Assembly: GCF_001592045.1 (NCBI RefSeq)
Contig: NZ_BCWB01000045.1
Span: 1-64,000 of the forward strand
Direction: 5' to 3'
DNA from: Thermobifida fusca NBRC 14071 = JCM 3263
GTDB taxonomy: Bacteria > Actinomycetota > Actinomycetes > Streptosporangiales > Streptosporangiaceae
Length of the DNA stretch: 64,000 bases
This document shows positions 25,721-34,193 of the stretch, piece by piece; positions within the stretch are counted from its first letter, which is position 1; every line of letters starts with the position of its first letter. Under the pieces are notes generated by a model. It was not told the DNA's origin, did no database searches, and worked only from the letters and a program-made list of their open reading frames with translations. Made by a program: the position numbers and the translations under genes.

Positions 25721-26375
25721 CGACGGCCTTTCTCTGCTTTGCTGTGTAGACGACGGCCGGGCGGGCTGATCAAGCGTGCCATATCGAATTTCGGTCGCCT
25801 CCCGCATACCCCCGCGGCCCGCCGAATGCGTGCCTTGGGGCGCTGTTGCTTCACGAAACGCTCACACCTGGGTCTCGGCCCCGTGAACAGTGCCCTAGCA
25901 GAACCCTGCCGGACATGAAAACACGAGGTAGGAGCGATCGTAGCCAATGGGTATCAGAGTCTCTTGACAGAGTCGCCAGGTATGCTCATCTGTCGGACAT
26001 GTTCTGATCACCGGCCGCTTTCGGGGCGGAACCCCGCGTCGAAAGCGGCCATGCCGGTGCGCTGCCGACAGTTGTGCCCCCCGCATCCGTCGGTGGCGGC
26101 ACTGGACAGGACAGCCGTCAAGTGGCCGGTTCCCCCAACCGGTCCATGCGTCCACGAGTGAAGGGCGTGGACGCATCCCTGCGACCCTGAGGACCTTCAG
26201 TAGCCAGCTATCCCCTTGTCCAACCGTGCCGCAGGCTAGCCCACACCTGGGAGAGAGCACTGAGCACATGATGCATACATCGCGGATCCGACCAAGACCG
26301 CACTACCCCGACGGAAGGCCCGTATCTGTCCCCAAGCGACATAGCGTCGACCACGGTCCCCAAGAGGGGAGGGTG
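25721..26375. other. Long intergenic region with two strong hairpins
   Basis: No supported gene. Two stable stem-loops stand out: GGCCGCTTTC (26013-26022) pairs with GAAAGCGGCC (26041-26050) enclosing an inner GGGGC/CCCC pairing, and ATGCGTCCACG (26146-26156) pairs perfectly with CGTGGACGCAT (26166-26176). They lie about 200-360 bases before the PAP2 gene and could be terminators, a structured leader or a small RNA. The part around 25900-25990 is AT-richer. Confidence 0.5.
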
Positions 26376-27215
26376 ATGACCCGCCCGACGGAGCCGAGAC
26401 GGTCCGAGGTCGTGGAATGGCCCAGTGCGAGCGAGATCGCCTGGGGGCTTGCGTCGGACAAGACCGCGATTCTGTTGGCTGTGGTCCTGGTCACGTTGAC
26501 AGTCCTGTCTGCGGGCGCACTCCAGCCGATCGACGTCATGATCAACACGCTGCCGCGCCCGTTCGAAGATGAGATCAGGACGTTTCTCATCTTATGGCCT
26601 GACACGGTCGCTTCGCGAGCCGTGGCCCTACCAGTTTTGGCAGTAGTCGCCCTGCACTTGGCGTACTGGCACCGCTCCTGGCGGCCCATTGTGCTCGGAA
26701 CCGGCGGCGTATTCGGGATGATCTGCCTGGTTGCGAGCATGAAGCTCATCCTGGGCCGGTCACACCCGCGCACCAACGACCCCTCTTTCTTCACGGAGGG
26801 CGGTGTCTCGTTCCCGTCGGGGCACGGGGCGAACGCCATTCTCATCTACGGCCTCGTGCTGTTCCTCATCGTGCGCTACCGGGCGGTACGGCCGCATATC
26901 GTGCCCCGGTTGGCCTACTGCATTGCAGGAATCGCGTTCCTGCAAGCCGTGGTCTCGATCTACCTGCACTTCCACTGGTTCAGTGACCTGGCGACCGGCA
27001 TGGTCGCCGGCGCTTTCGCGCTGCGGCTGACCATCAAGCTGGACGAAATGATCCCCGAAGGGCGCACGGCGCAGTGGTGGCCGTTCCACGGCCGGTCCTG
27101 GCCGTTTCTGTTCCGGAGAATGGACGAAGCGGGCTCCGGCCGGCAGCTCCCTCGCGGTCCCGACCGGCGGACCACAGCCGACGACTGGGAACGACCCCCT
27201 GATCATCCCCGCTGA
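26376..27215 (+). CDS. PAP2 family membrane phosphatase
   Basis: The protein is 279 aa from the ATG at 26376, directly behind GGGGAGGG. It has five to six transmembrane segments and the three acid-phosphatase motifs on the outer face: a K-x6-RP-like MKLILGRSHP, PSGHG, and SIYLHFHWFSD (SR-x5-H-x3-D class). PAP2 proteins dephosphorylate lipid phosphates such as undecaprenyl pyrophosphate or phosphatidic acid. The long C-terminal cytosolic tail (about 60 residues, Arg/Pro-rich) is extra. Substrate not predictable. Monocistronic, with a hairpin behind. Confidence 0.9.
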   Translation: MTRPTEPRRSEVVEWPSASEIAWGLASDKTAILLAVVLVTLTVLSAGALQPIDVMINTLPRPFEDEIRTFLILWPDTVASRAVALPVLAVVALHLAYWHRSWRPIVLGTGGVFGMICLVASMKLILGRSHPRTNDPSFFTEGGVSFPSGHGANAILIYGLVLFLIVRYRAVRPHIVPRLAYCIAGIAFLQAVVSIYLHFHWFSDLATGMVAGAFALRLTIKLDEMIPEGRTAQWWPFHGRSWPFLFRRMDEAGSGRQLPRGPDRRTTADDWERPPDHPR

Positions 27216-27270
27216 ATACGCGCGGAGACTTCCTGGTTTCCCGTGGAACGGGGCGTTTCACGGTCAATTC

Positions 27271-27292
27271 TGCCACGCTGCTCGGCGTGGCA
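27271..27292. terminator. Hairpin between PAP2 and the histidine kinase gene
   Basis: TGCCACGC, loop TGCTCG, GCGTGGCA between convergent genes. Confidence 0.6.
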
Positions 27293-27378
27293 GGAACGCG
27301 GAATCAGTCCGGGAACCGGCGGACAAATCCGGCCTGTACTCGAGAAGACCGCGGCGCACCAGCCCCGGAGCAGCGGGG

Positions 27379-29097
27379 TTACTCCCGCGGCAGCGGCACC
27401 TGCCAGCGCAGCATGGTGCCCCCTTCAGGGCGACGCGCCGCTTCGAAGGAACCGCCTAGGGATTCGGCGCGTTCCGCGAGGTTCCGTAGCCCGCTACGGC
27501 GCCCCTGCTCGGGAAGCCCCACCCCGTCGTCGGTGACGGTCAGGGTCACGTGCGAGTCCACCTGCACGACGATGTCGGCCTGGGAGGCGCGGGCGTGCCG
27601 GGCGACATTGGACAGGGCTTCCCGCAGCACGGCGAGCACATGCTCGGCGATAGAGTCCGGCACCGCGCTGTCAATGGGGCCGTCCAGCCGCACCCCGGGG
27701 GAGAAGCCCAGCGACTCGGTGGCGGCACCGACCACGTCGAGAATCCGGCTCCGCAGCCAGGCCGGGCCCCCTTCCGTGTTGTGCTGCAACGCGAAGATCG
27801 TGGAGCGGATCTGGCGGATCGTGTCGTCGAGGTCGTCGACAGCCTGCTGGATCCGCTGCGCCACCGTGTCGTCTTCGATCCGCCGCACCGAGCTCATCAG
27901 CGACATCGCGATCGCAAACAGCCGTTGGATCACCACATCGTGCAGGTCCTTGGCGATACGGTCGCGGTCTTCCAGGACGATGAGCCGTTCCGCGTGGCGG
28001 CGCGCCTCAGCCAGCTCCAAGGTGACCGCGGCGTGCCCGGCGAACGCGTGCAGCATCTGCACAGTCGGCATCGGGAAGGGGAGGCGTCCGGCACGTTTGC
28101 CGAGGATCAGCACTCCCCGGCGGGAGTCGGGGGCACCGAACGGCACCAGCACTACCGGGCCGATGTCGAGCCCGTGCAACAGGGTCGGGGAGGTAGCGGA
28201 CTCGCGGGCCAGTTCGGTGATGATCGGGTCCGCGCCACGGAAGGCACGCCCGGTCAGCGATCCTTCCACCGAGGTGGAGCGGCCGCGGACCACGGACGCG
28301 TCCGGGCCGTCGGCGATCCGTACCACGAGCTCTTCCTCGTCCCGGTCGGGGGTGGCGATGGCGACGAGGTCGGCGTCGGCCATGTGCCGGGCTTTCTTAG
28401 CGACCAGGTGCAGGACTTCGCGGGGCGCGGTTCCGGAGAGCAGGCGCGTAGTGATCTCGTCGGAGGCGTCCAGCCAGGTTTCGCGGCGGCGTGTCTCCTC
28501 GTACAGGCGGGCGTTTTCGATCGCGATCCCGGCCGCAGTGGCGAGGGCGGTGACGATCGCCTCGTCTTCCTCGTCGAAGACCGCGTTGTTCCGCTTCTCC
28601 GTCAGGTAGAGGTTGCCGAACACTTCGTTGCGCACCCGGATCGGCACACCGAGGAAGGTGCGCATCGGGGGGTGTCCTGGGGGGAAGCCCGCAGACTCGG
28701 GGTGCTCGGAGATGCACGACAGACGCAGGGTCTTCGGCTCTTTGATGAGGATGCCGAGCAGGCCGCGCCCTTCCGGCCAGTGTTCGACGGCGGCGATCTC
28801 CTCGTCGCTCATGCCGAGGGGGATGAACTGTTCCAGTTCTCCCCCGGGGCCGATGACCCCCATCGCCCCGTAGCGGGCGTCCACCAGGTCCATGGCGGTG
28901 GAGACGATGCGGCGTAGCGTGCTCTCCAGGTCGAGGCCGCTGCCGATGGAGACGACCGCGTCGAGGAGGGAACGCACACGGTCCCGGACGAGCATGACGG
29001 CGTTGATCCGAACCTGGAGTTCACTGAGCAGCTCGTCCAGGCGCATCTGGGGGACGAACACGCTGCCGCGCTCGCCGTTGGGGGTGTCGTCGGCCAT
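27379..29097 (-). CDS. devS: GAF-GAF sensor histidine kinase, DevS/DosS-like
   Basis: The 572-aa protein (ATG at 29097 behind GAGGGCAGG) has two GAF domains, about 58-200 and 220-365, then a HisKA_3 dimerisation domain with the phospho-acceptor His386 in DRDRIAKDLHDVV, and an HATPase (LREALSNVARHA; GLRNLAERAESLGGSF). The architecture and the first GAF segment GHPPMRTFLGVPIRVRN are those of mycobacterial DosS/DosT, haem sensors of oxygen, NO and CO; His142 sits near the place of their haem ligand, as far as I can align from memory. The cognate regulator is probably the DevR-like protein at 40410-41081, not adjacent but in the same island. Confidence 0.87.
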   Translation of the reverse strand: MADDTPNGERGSVFVPQMRLDELLSELQVRINAVMLVRDRVRSLLDAVVSIGSGLDLESTLRRIVSTAMDLVDARYGAMGVIGPGGELEQFIPLGMSDEEIAAVEHWPEGRGLLGILIKEPKTLRLSCISEHPESAGFPPGHPPMRTFLGVPIRVRNEVFGNLYLTEKRNNAVFDEEDEAIVTALATAAGIAIENARLYEETRRRETWLDASDEITTRLLSGTAPREVLHLVAKKARHMADADLVAIATPDRDEEELVVRIADGPDASVVRGRSTSVEGSLTGRAFRGADPIITELARESATSPTLLHGLDIGPVVLVPFGAPDSRRGVLILGKRAGRLPFPMPTVQMLHAFAGHAAVTLELAEARRHAERLIVLEDRDRIAKDLHDVVIQRLFAIAMSLMSSVRRIEDDTVAQRIQQAVDDLDDTIRQIRSTIFALQHNTEGGPAWLRSRILDVVGAATESLGFSPGVRLDGPIDSAVPDSIAEHVLAVLREALSNVARHARASQADIVVQVDSHVTLTVTDDGVGLPEQGRRSGLRNLAERAESLGGSFEAARRPEGGTMLRWQVPLPRE

Positions 29098-29249
29098 GCC
29101 TGCCCTCACCTGTGGGTGTCCGCTCCGTTGCGGTAGACGATTCTTCGTCCTTGGGGCCAGTCTAGGCATGCCCCCAGAAAAGTGATCGTGAGGTAGCGAT
29201 TGGTTGGCGACCTCACAAGACGCCCGGAACAGGACAGCCGGGCGGTGGT

Positions 29250-29753
29250 TCAGGATCCGACGGGGGTGGCGGGCAGGAGGGCGAGCGGGCTCCGCTCCCC
29301 CACTGCCGGTTCGGGCACGTGCGAGACGATCACGACGGGGCAGCGGGCTTCACGCACGCAGGCCGCGGCCGTGGAACTGAGCGTGGGAGTGTCCAGGGAG
29401 CGGTGTTCCGGGGTGCCCACGACGAGCAGGTCGGCTTCTGCTGCAGCGCGCAGCAGGGCGGGGGCGACGAGGCTGCCGCCGACCACGAACGGGACAATAC
29501 GCGGCCATAGGCGTTCCGCTTCGCGCACGGCACGGCGCAGGTGCCGGACGAGCCGGGAATGGCGTTCTGCGGCGGAGGGAGGCGCGCCCGCGTAGCTGGG
29601 CCAGGTGACTTGTTCTTCTTCAAGGACGTGCACGACCCACAGTTCGGAGTCTCGGGAACGCGCTTCTTCAGTCGCCCATTTGAGGGCAGCGAGGGAAATC
29701 GCCGAACCGTCGAACCCCACAACGATCCGGTTTTTCCGCTGTGTCGGAATCAT
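29250..29753 (-). CDS. Single-domain universal stress protein
   Basis: This is 167 aa from the ATG at 29753 with GGGGGA in front. It has one USP domain: NRIVVGFDGSAISLAALKWA at the start and CPVVIVSHVPEP near the end. The ATP-binding signature G-x2-G-x9-G-S/T is not intact (VVGTPEHRSLDTPTLSST), so it may not bind ATP. A short Pro/Leu tail follows. It lies 150 bases from the DevS-like kinase; a DosR-box-like palindrome is centred about 98 bases before its start, inside the 3' end of the upstream GH65 gene. Confidence 0.9.
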   Translation of the reverse strand: MIPTQRKNRIVVGFDGSAISLAALKWATEEARSRDSELWVVHVLEEEQVTWPSYAGAPPSAAERHSRLVRHLRRAVREAERLWPRIVPFVVGGSLVAPALLRAAAEADLLVVGTPEHRSLDTPTLSSTAAACVREARCPVVIVSHVPEPAVGERSPLALLPATPVGS

Positions 29754-29834
29754 CGGAAGTCCCCCTGCGTGCGGTTTTCCCACCCACTACCCAACCAATC
29801 AGGCGGGGTGACACCCGTCTACGGGAGAAGGGGG

Positions 29835-32249
29835 TCACAGCGGGGGACCTTGGTCCTGGGAAGCGCCGCCTCCCAGGACGAACACGTGGTCGCAGCCGGC
29901 AGGCACGCGCGCGGTCTGCCCCGCCACGTGCACGGTAACGGGGGGAGCGGTGGAAGGCGGCACGCTGATGCGCACCTCGTTGCGGTGGAACGACAGCCGG
30001 ATTCCCCAATGGCCTTGGTAGGGCAGGACGAAGGAGAGGGAGCCGATCTCGGAGGGCAGCTCCGGGTCGAGGTGCAGCACGCCGTGGCGGATCTCCAAGC
30101 CGGTGTAGCAGCGGGTGACCAGGTCGACGGTGCTCGCCATCGCCCCCAGATGGATGCCTTCCGCGGTGGTGCCGCCTTGCACGTCGGCGATGTCGGAGCG
30201 CAGCGCTTCCACGAAGAACTGCCATGAGGCCGTGTGCCGGGTGCGGGCCATGACCCAGGCGTGGACGGCGGCGCTCAGCGTCGACCCGTGGGAGGTGCGG
30301 GCCAGGTAGTAGTGGATGGTGCGCGGGATGAGGCCGGGATCGTACTCGTAGCCCAGGTCGGTGAGGATGTCGGCGAACTCGTCCGGGGACAGCAGGAAGA
30401 AGAGCATGAGCACGTCGGCTTGTTTAGACACCTTGTACCGGTCGCAGGTGTCCCCTTCTGCTTCCAGGATCCGGTCGAGCCTGCGGATGTCGCCGTACGT
30501 GTTCCGGTAGTGCTCCCAGTCGAGTTCGACGAGGTGCTCATAGCCCGCGAACTGGCTGATGACCCCTTCGTGGAAGGGCACGCGCATGCGGGTGCGCACG
30601 TCTTCGAACAGCGCTAGCTCGTCGAGCCCCATGCCGAGGCGTTCCATGAGTTCAGCCCGGCTGCCGTCGGGCAGGATCCGCAGGATGTCGAGGGCCCGCC
30701 GCAGTACCCACACGGCCATGATGTTGGTGTAGGCGTTGTCGTCGAGGCCGGGCTCGTCCCGGTCGGGGTAGCCCTCGTGGTATTCGTCCGGCCCCATGAC
30801 TCCGCGGATCACATACCGGTTCTGGGACCGGTCGAATGTGGCGAGCGAAGCGAAGAACCGGGCGATGTCCACGAGCAGTTCGGCCCCGAAGTCGAGGAGG
30901 AAGTCCACGTCCTCGGTGACCTGGTAGTGCTGCCACACGTTGTAGGCGATGGCGAGACCCACGTGGCGTTGCAGGTGGGAGGCGTCGGGAATCCAATGCC
31001 CGGAGCGCGGGTTGAGGTGCAGGCGCTGGGTTTCCTCCCGGCCGTCCATGCCGCTCTGCCAGGGGAACATGGCGCCGCGGTAGCCGGCGGCCCGGGCGGC
31101 AGCGCGCGCGGCGGGCAGGCGCCGCCACCGGTAGCGCAGCAGGGAGCGCGCGATCTGCGGGAACCGGGTGTTGAGGAAGGGGAAGACGAAGAGTTCGTCC
31201 CAGAACACGTGCCCCCGGTAGGCCTCCCCGTGCAGGCCGCGCGCGGGCATGCCCACGTCGAGGTCGGCGGTGTGGGGGGACAGGGTCTGCAGGATGTGGA
31301 ACAGGTGCAGGTGGAGCACCATGGTGTGCTCGGGGTTGCTGATGGTCACGTCGCAGCGGCGCCACAGGTGCCGCCACGCGGTGGCGTGGCGGTGGAGCAG
31401 GCCGGTGAAGTCGGCGGCGTGTTCGACGGCGGCACGGGCCGCTTCCCTGCGGTTGCTGACCGCGTGGTCGAGGGAAGAGTAGACGGCCACGATCTTCTCC
31501 ACCGTGACCTGTTCCCCTTGGGCTGCGGGAATCTCCAGGGTCTGTTCCACTAGTTCGTCTTGGCAAGTCACCTGGGTTTTCTGGGGTGCTGGTCCCGTGG
31601 TGACCGTGGTGCGGGCCGCGAGGACGATTTCGATGTCGGAGGTGGAGGTCCGGCAGCGCAGCCACATGCGGCCTGCTTCATCGCCCTCGGTGCCGCCTGG
31701 GCGCAGGTGGTCGCTGTTGAGGTCCCGGTAGCGGGCAACCCCGCTGTTGGTGACTCGCCCGTCCAAGCCGACTCGGACAGTGAGCGGCCCGGCCCAGTTT
31801 TCTGGGATGAGGGTGGTTTCCAATGCGGCGAGGTGCCGGTCGTCCATGGAGACGAGGCGGCGTTGGACGAGCCGGGTGCGGCGGCCTTCCTTGTCGACCA
31901 CGGTTCCGGTGCGGGTCAGCACTCCGCGCCGCATGTCGAGTTCGAGCTGCTGGTCGGTGAGCTCGGCGCCGTCGCCGAGCCATGACCCGTCGGCGGCGCG
32001 GAAGGTGAACGGCAGCCAGTTGGGGATGTTGACGAGGTCTTCGTTGGTGACTTCGTGGTCGGCGACGATGGAGGTGAGCCGGTTGTAGCAGCCGGCAAGG
32101 TAGGTGCCGGGATAGTGCACTCCGTCGGCTCGGGATTCGGGGGCTGCGCCCCGGGTGGCGAACACGCCGTTGCCGAGGGTGCACAGCGCTTCCCGGAGTC
32201 CTTCCGTGGCAGGGTCGAAACCGTCGTAGCGCAGCAGCCACGGGTTCAT
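29835..32249 (-). CDS. Glycoside hydrolase family 65 disaccharide phosphorylase
   Basis: The 804-aa protein has the GH65 layout: N-terminal beta-sandwich (about 1-270), (alpha/alpha)6 barrel (about 320-690) and C-terminal beta domain. The acid catalyst is the Glu in MGPDEYHEG, the substrate loop HVFWDELFVFPF is present, and the phosphate-binding motif TSHGSTLS is intact, so it should be a phosphorylase rather than a hydrolase. Inverting GH65 enzymes split trehalose, maltose, kojibiose or nigerose with phosphate to give beta-glucose 1-phosphate. The start overlaps the beta-phosphoglucomutase gene by 4 bases, the enzyme that uses that product. The same gene pair occurs in mycobacteria. The exact disaccharide cannot be told. 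Confidence 0.93.
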   Translation of the reverse strand: MNPWLLRYDGFDPATEGLREALCTLGNGVFATRGAAPESRADGVHYPGTYLAGCYNRLTSIVADHEVTNEDLVNIPNWLPFTFRAADGSWLGDGAELTDQQLELDMRRGVLTRTGTVVDKEGRRTRLVQRRLVSMDDRHLAALETTLIPENWAGPLTVRVGLDGRVTNSGVARYRDLNSDHLRPGGTEGDEAGRMWLRCRTSTSDIEIVLAARTTVTTGPAPQKTQVTCQDELVEQTLEIPAAQGEQVTVEKIVAVYSSLDHAVSNRREAARAAVEHAADFTGLLHRHATAWRHLWRRCDVTISNPEHTMVLHLHLFHILQTLSPHTADLDVGMPARGLHGEAYRGHVFWDELFVFPFLNTRFPQIARSLLRYRWRRLPAARAAARAAGYRGAMFPWQSGMDGREETQRLHLNPRSGHWIPDASHLQRHVGLAIAYNVWQHYQVTEDVDFLLDFGAELLVDIARFFASLATFDRSQNRYVIRGVMGPDEYHEGYPDRDEPGLDDNAYTNIMAVWVLRRALDILRILPDGSRAELMERLGMGLDELALFEDVRTRMRVPFHEGVISQFAGYEHLVELDWEHYRNTYGDIRRLDRILEAEGDTCDRYKVSKQADVLMLFFLLSPDEFADILTDLGYEYDPGLIPRTIHYYLARTSHGSTLSAAVHAWVMARTRHTASWQFFVEALRSDIADVQGGTTAEGIHLGAMASTVDLVTRCYTGLEIRHGVLHLDPELPSEIGSLSFVLPYQGHWGIRLSFHRNEVRISVPPSTAPPVTVHVAGQTARVPAGCDHVFVLGGGASQDQGPPL
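29844..29857 (-). promoter_or_regulatory. DosR-box-like palindrome GGGAC-CTTG-GTCCT
   Basis: The half sites GGGAC and GTCCT are 4 bases apart, the geometry of the mycobacterial DosR core (GGGAC-N4-GTCCC). The centre is about 98 bases before the USP start at 29753. It overlaps the last codons of the GH65 gene. Similar palindromes precede other USP genes in this island. Confidence 0.5.
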
Positions 32250-33028
32250 GGCGATACCTCCGCACCAGTGAGTTCCAGGCTCGCCAAGCTGGACACGACG
32301 ATGTGCGCCCCTTTCTCGTAGAGTGCGGCGCGCTGATGCGCCCGGTCGACCCCGATGACCAGGGCAAAACCGCCGCGTCGGCCCGCTTCGACCCCGGATA
32401 GGGAGTCTTCGACGACCGCGGTGGTAGCGGGGGAGACGTCTAACCGGCGGGCCGCTTCCAGGAACAGGGCAGGGTCGGGTTTGCTGGGCAGACGCAGCCG
32501 GGCCGCGTCAACCCCGTCAACCCGGACGTCGAACAGGTCGCTGATTCCGGCAGCGCGCAGCACTGCGGCGCAGTTGCGGCTCGCGGAGACCACGGCGAGG
32601 CGGATGCCCCGCTCCCGCAGGCGGTGGATGAGCCGGACCGTGGCAGGGTAGGCGGTGACGCCGTACTGGTCGATGTAGTCCTTGAAGTAGCGGTCTTTGC
32701 GGTCGCCCAGCGTCGCCACGGTCATGGTTTCGGGCCGGTCGGGTGGCGCGGTGTCAGGCAGGGTGAGGCCGCGGGAGGCGAGAAAGTCGCGGATGCCTGC
32801 GGTCCGTGCCTTGCCGTCCACATGGCGGCGGTAGTCCTCGATGAGGTCGAACGGCCGGAACGGGGGCCCGCCACTGCGGGACAGGTCGAGGAGGAACTCG
32901 TCGAAGGTCCGTTTCCAGGCGGCCGCATGCACGGACGCGGTGTCTGTGATCACCCCGTCCATGTCGAAGAGCACCGCGGTGATCCGGTCGAGCGGAAGAA
33001 CCTGCCTGGTTGTGTCGCGCACCGTCAC
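32246..33028 (-). CDS. pgmB: Beta-phosphoglucomutase (HAD superfamily)
   Basis: The protein is 260 aa from a GTG at 33028 with AAGGA at good spacing. It is a HAD hydrolase-fold enzyme: nucleophile loop LFDMDGVITDTA (Asp pair), helical cap domain (about 30-115), VVSASRN motif II and the acidic KPDPALFLEAA / VVEDSLSGVEAG motif. It interconverts beta-glucose 1-phosphate and glucose 6-phosphate. Coupled by a 4-base overlap with the GH65 phosphorylase, it feeds the released glucose unit into glycolysis without spending ATP on it, consistent with energy-saving under stress. Confidence 0.93.
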   Translation of the reverse strand: MTVRDTTRQVLPLDRITAVLFDMDGVITDTASVHAAAWKRTFDEFLLDLSRSGGPPFRPFDLIEDYRRHVDGKARTAGIRDFLASRGLTLPDTAPPDRPETMTVATLGDRKDRYFKDYIDQYGVTAYPATVRLIHRLRERGIRLAVVSASRNCAAVLRAAGISDLFDVRVDGVDAARLRLPSKPDPALFLEAARRLDVSPATTAVVEDSLSGVEAGRRGGFALVIGVDRAHQRAALYEKGAHIVVSSLASLELTGAEVSP

Positions 33029-33160
33029 TGTGTTTCCTTCACGTCGTTCGAACAAGGTTCGGGGCGGCTGCGGCGAAGGCCGCGTTCCGGTGTTCCAGCA
33101 GCGCCGGGTGACGCCGACACGGCTGGCACGGGGCGAGGACGGTGGGCGTGCGGCCGCCAC

Positions 33161-33877
33161 TCACCAGGAACTGCCGCGCCAGTGCACGTACTCGGGGACG
33201 ACGTCGTCGACCCGCCAGTCGAGTTCGCTGACGACGTCCACCACGCCTTCCACGTGGCTGGCCCGCCGCACCAGGGTTTGGGCGAGGCTGCGCCGTTCCA
33301 CGGTGCCCCACAGGGTGACGATCCCGTCGTCCACGGACAGGGCAGGCGGTTCTCCTCCCACGGGCTGGAGGGCTGCCACCAGTTCGGTGTGGACTTCTCT
33401 GGCAAGGTCCTCATCGCTGCGCAGGAACACCATGAGCAGGTCGCGGCGGGTGACCATGCCCACCAGGTAGTCGCCTTCGGTCACCACCGGCAGTTGTTTC
33501 ACCCCGTGCCGTTCCATCACCCGGGCAGCCCGGGCCACCGATGTTCCAGGGGAGACCGTGACCGCGGGGTGCGACATCAACTGGTCGGCGCGGTTGGCAG
33601 CGGCTTTCTCCGCACTGTTGGCCCCGCCCGCCCCACTGATCCGGGCGCGGAGCCGGGCGCGCAGCGGCGGTGAATAGTCGTCGCCGCCAATGAACTCTTC
33701 TTTGTGGAGGAGGTCTCCCTCCGACACCACGCCGACAACCCGGCCCGCTTCGTCGACGACGGGCAGTGCGCTGACCCGGTGGTTGATGAGGGTTCTGACG
33801 ATGGTTTTGAAACTGGTGGAGGCGACTACCGATGGTGGTTCGGCTGTCATGACATCACGGACGACGGTGCTGTCCAT
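33161..33877 (-). CDS. CBS-pair and BON domain protein
   Basis: This 238-aa cytosolic protein has two CBS motifs (1-60: VRDVMTAEPPSVVASTSFK and RVSALPVVDEAGRVVGVVSEGDLL; about 97-150: LMSHPAVTVSPGTS and VKQLPVVTEGDYLVGMVTRRDLL) and a C-terminal BON domain (about 165-230: VHTELVAALQ, VDDGIVTLWGTVERRS). CBS pairs sense adenine nucleotides; such CBS-BON proteins are common beside universal stress genes in actinobacteria. GGGAG precedes the ATG. It is divergent from the USP-ATPase operon, sharing a 316-base control region. Confidence 0.92.
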   Translation of the reverse strand: MDSTVVRDVMTAEPPSVVASTSFKTIVRTLINHRVSALPVVDEAGRVVGVVSEGDLLHKEEFIGGDDYSPPLRARLRARISGAGGANSAEKAAANRADQLMSHPAVTVSPGTSVARAARVMERHGVKQLPVVTEGDYLVGMVTRRDLLMVFLRSDEDLAREVHTELVAALQPVGGEPPALSVDDGIVTLWGTVERRSLAQTLVRRASHVEGVVDVVSELDWRVDDVVPEYVHWRGSSW

Positions 33878-34077
33878 CTGTTCACTCCCTTGGACTTCGC
33901 GGACTCACCCCCCGGTGGAAGGCAGCCCTTCCGTGCGTTGTTGAGGCGCATGTCGTGCCGTGGACCGGGTAGTCCGCTCCCATCGCCCTCTGCCCACCAC
34001 TGTGCGACTCGCAACACCTTTTTCGGTAGTGCCTTAGGGCCTGGGTGATCAGACCTTGGTGTCGCGGATGTCGTGGG

Positions 34078-34091
34078 AGGACGACCGTCGA
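34078..34091 (+). promoter_or_regulatory. DosR-box-like element AGGAC-GACC-GTCGA
   Basis: This imperfect copy of the AGGAC-N4-GTCCT palindrome is centred about 110 bases before the USP start at 34194. A DosR-like half site TTCGGGACT follows at 34102-34110. On the other side, a GGAC-N6-GTCC palindrome at 33962-33975 lies about 91 bases before the divergent CBS-BON gene. Confidence 0.4.
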
Positions 34092-34193
34092 GTCCGCGAC
34101 TTTCGGGACTGTGCCGCCGGGCCGGACGGTGTGAGGATGAAAGCAGGCGGACCGGTCGCGGGAGGGGTAGTAGGGCGGCAACCGGAGGTCGGC

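Noticed and set aside
29188-29216. GTGAGGT/ACCTCAC inverted repeat upstream of the DevS-like kinase
   Set aside because: A 7-bp stem with 15-base spacer is too weak to call; it lacks the spacing of the other palindromes.
33126-33150. AGGAC-GGTG-GGCGT as a DosR box before beta-phosphoglucomutase
   Set aside because: Only one half site matches and the distance (about 115 bp) differs from the other sites.
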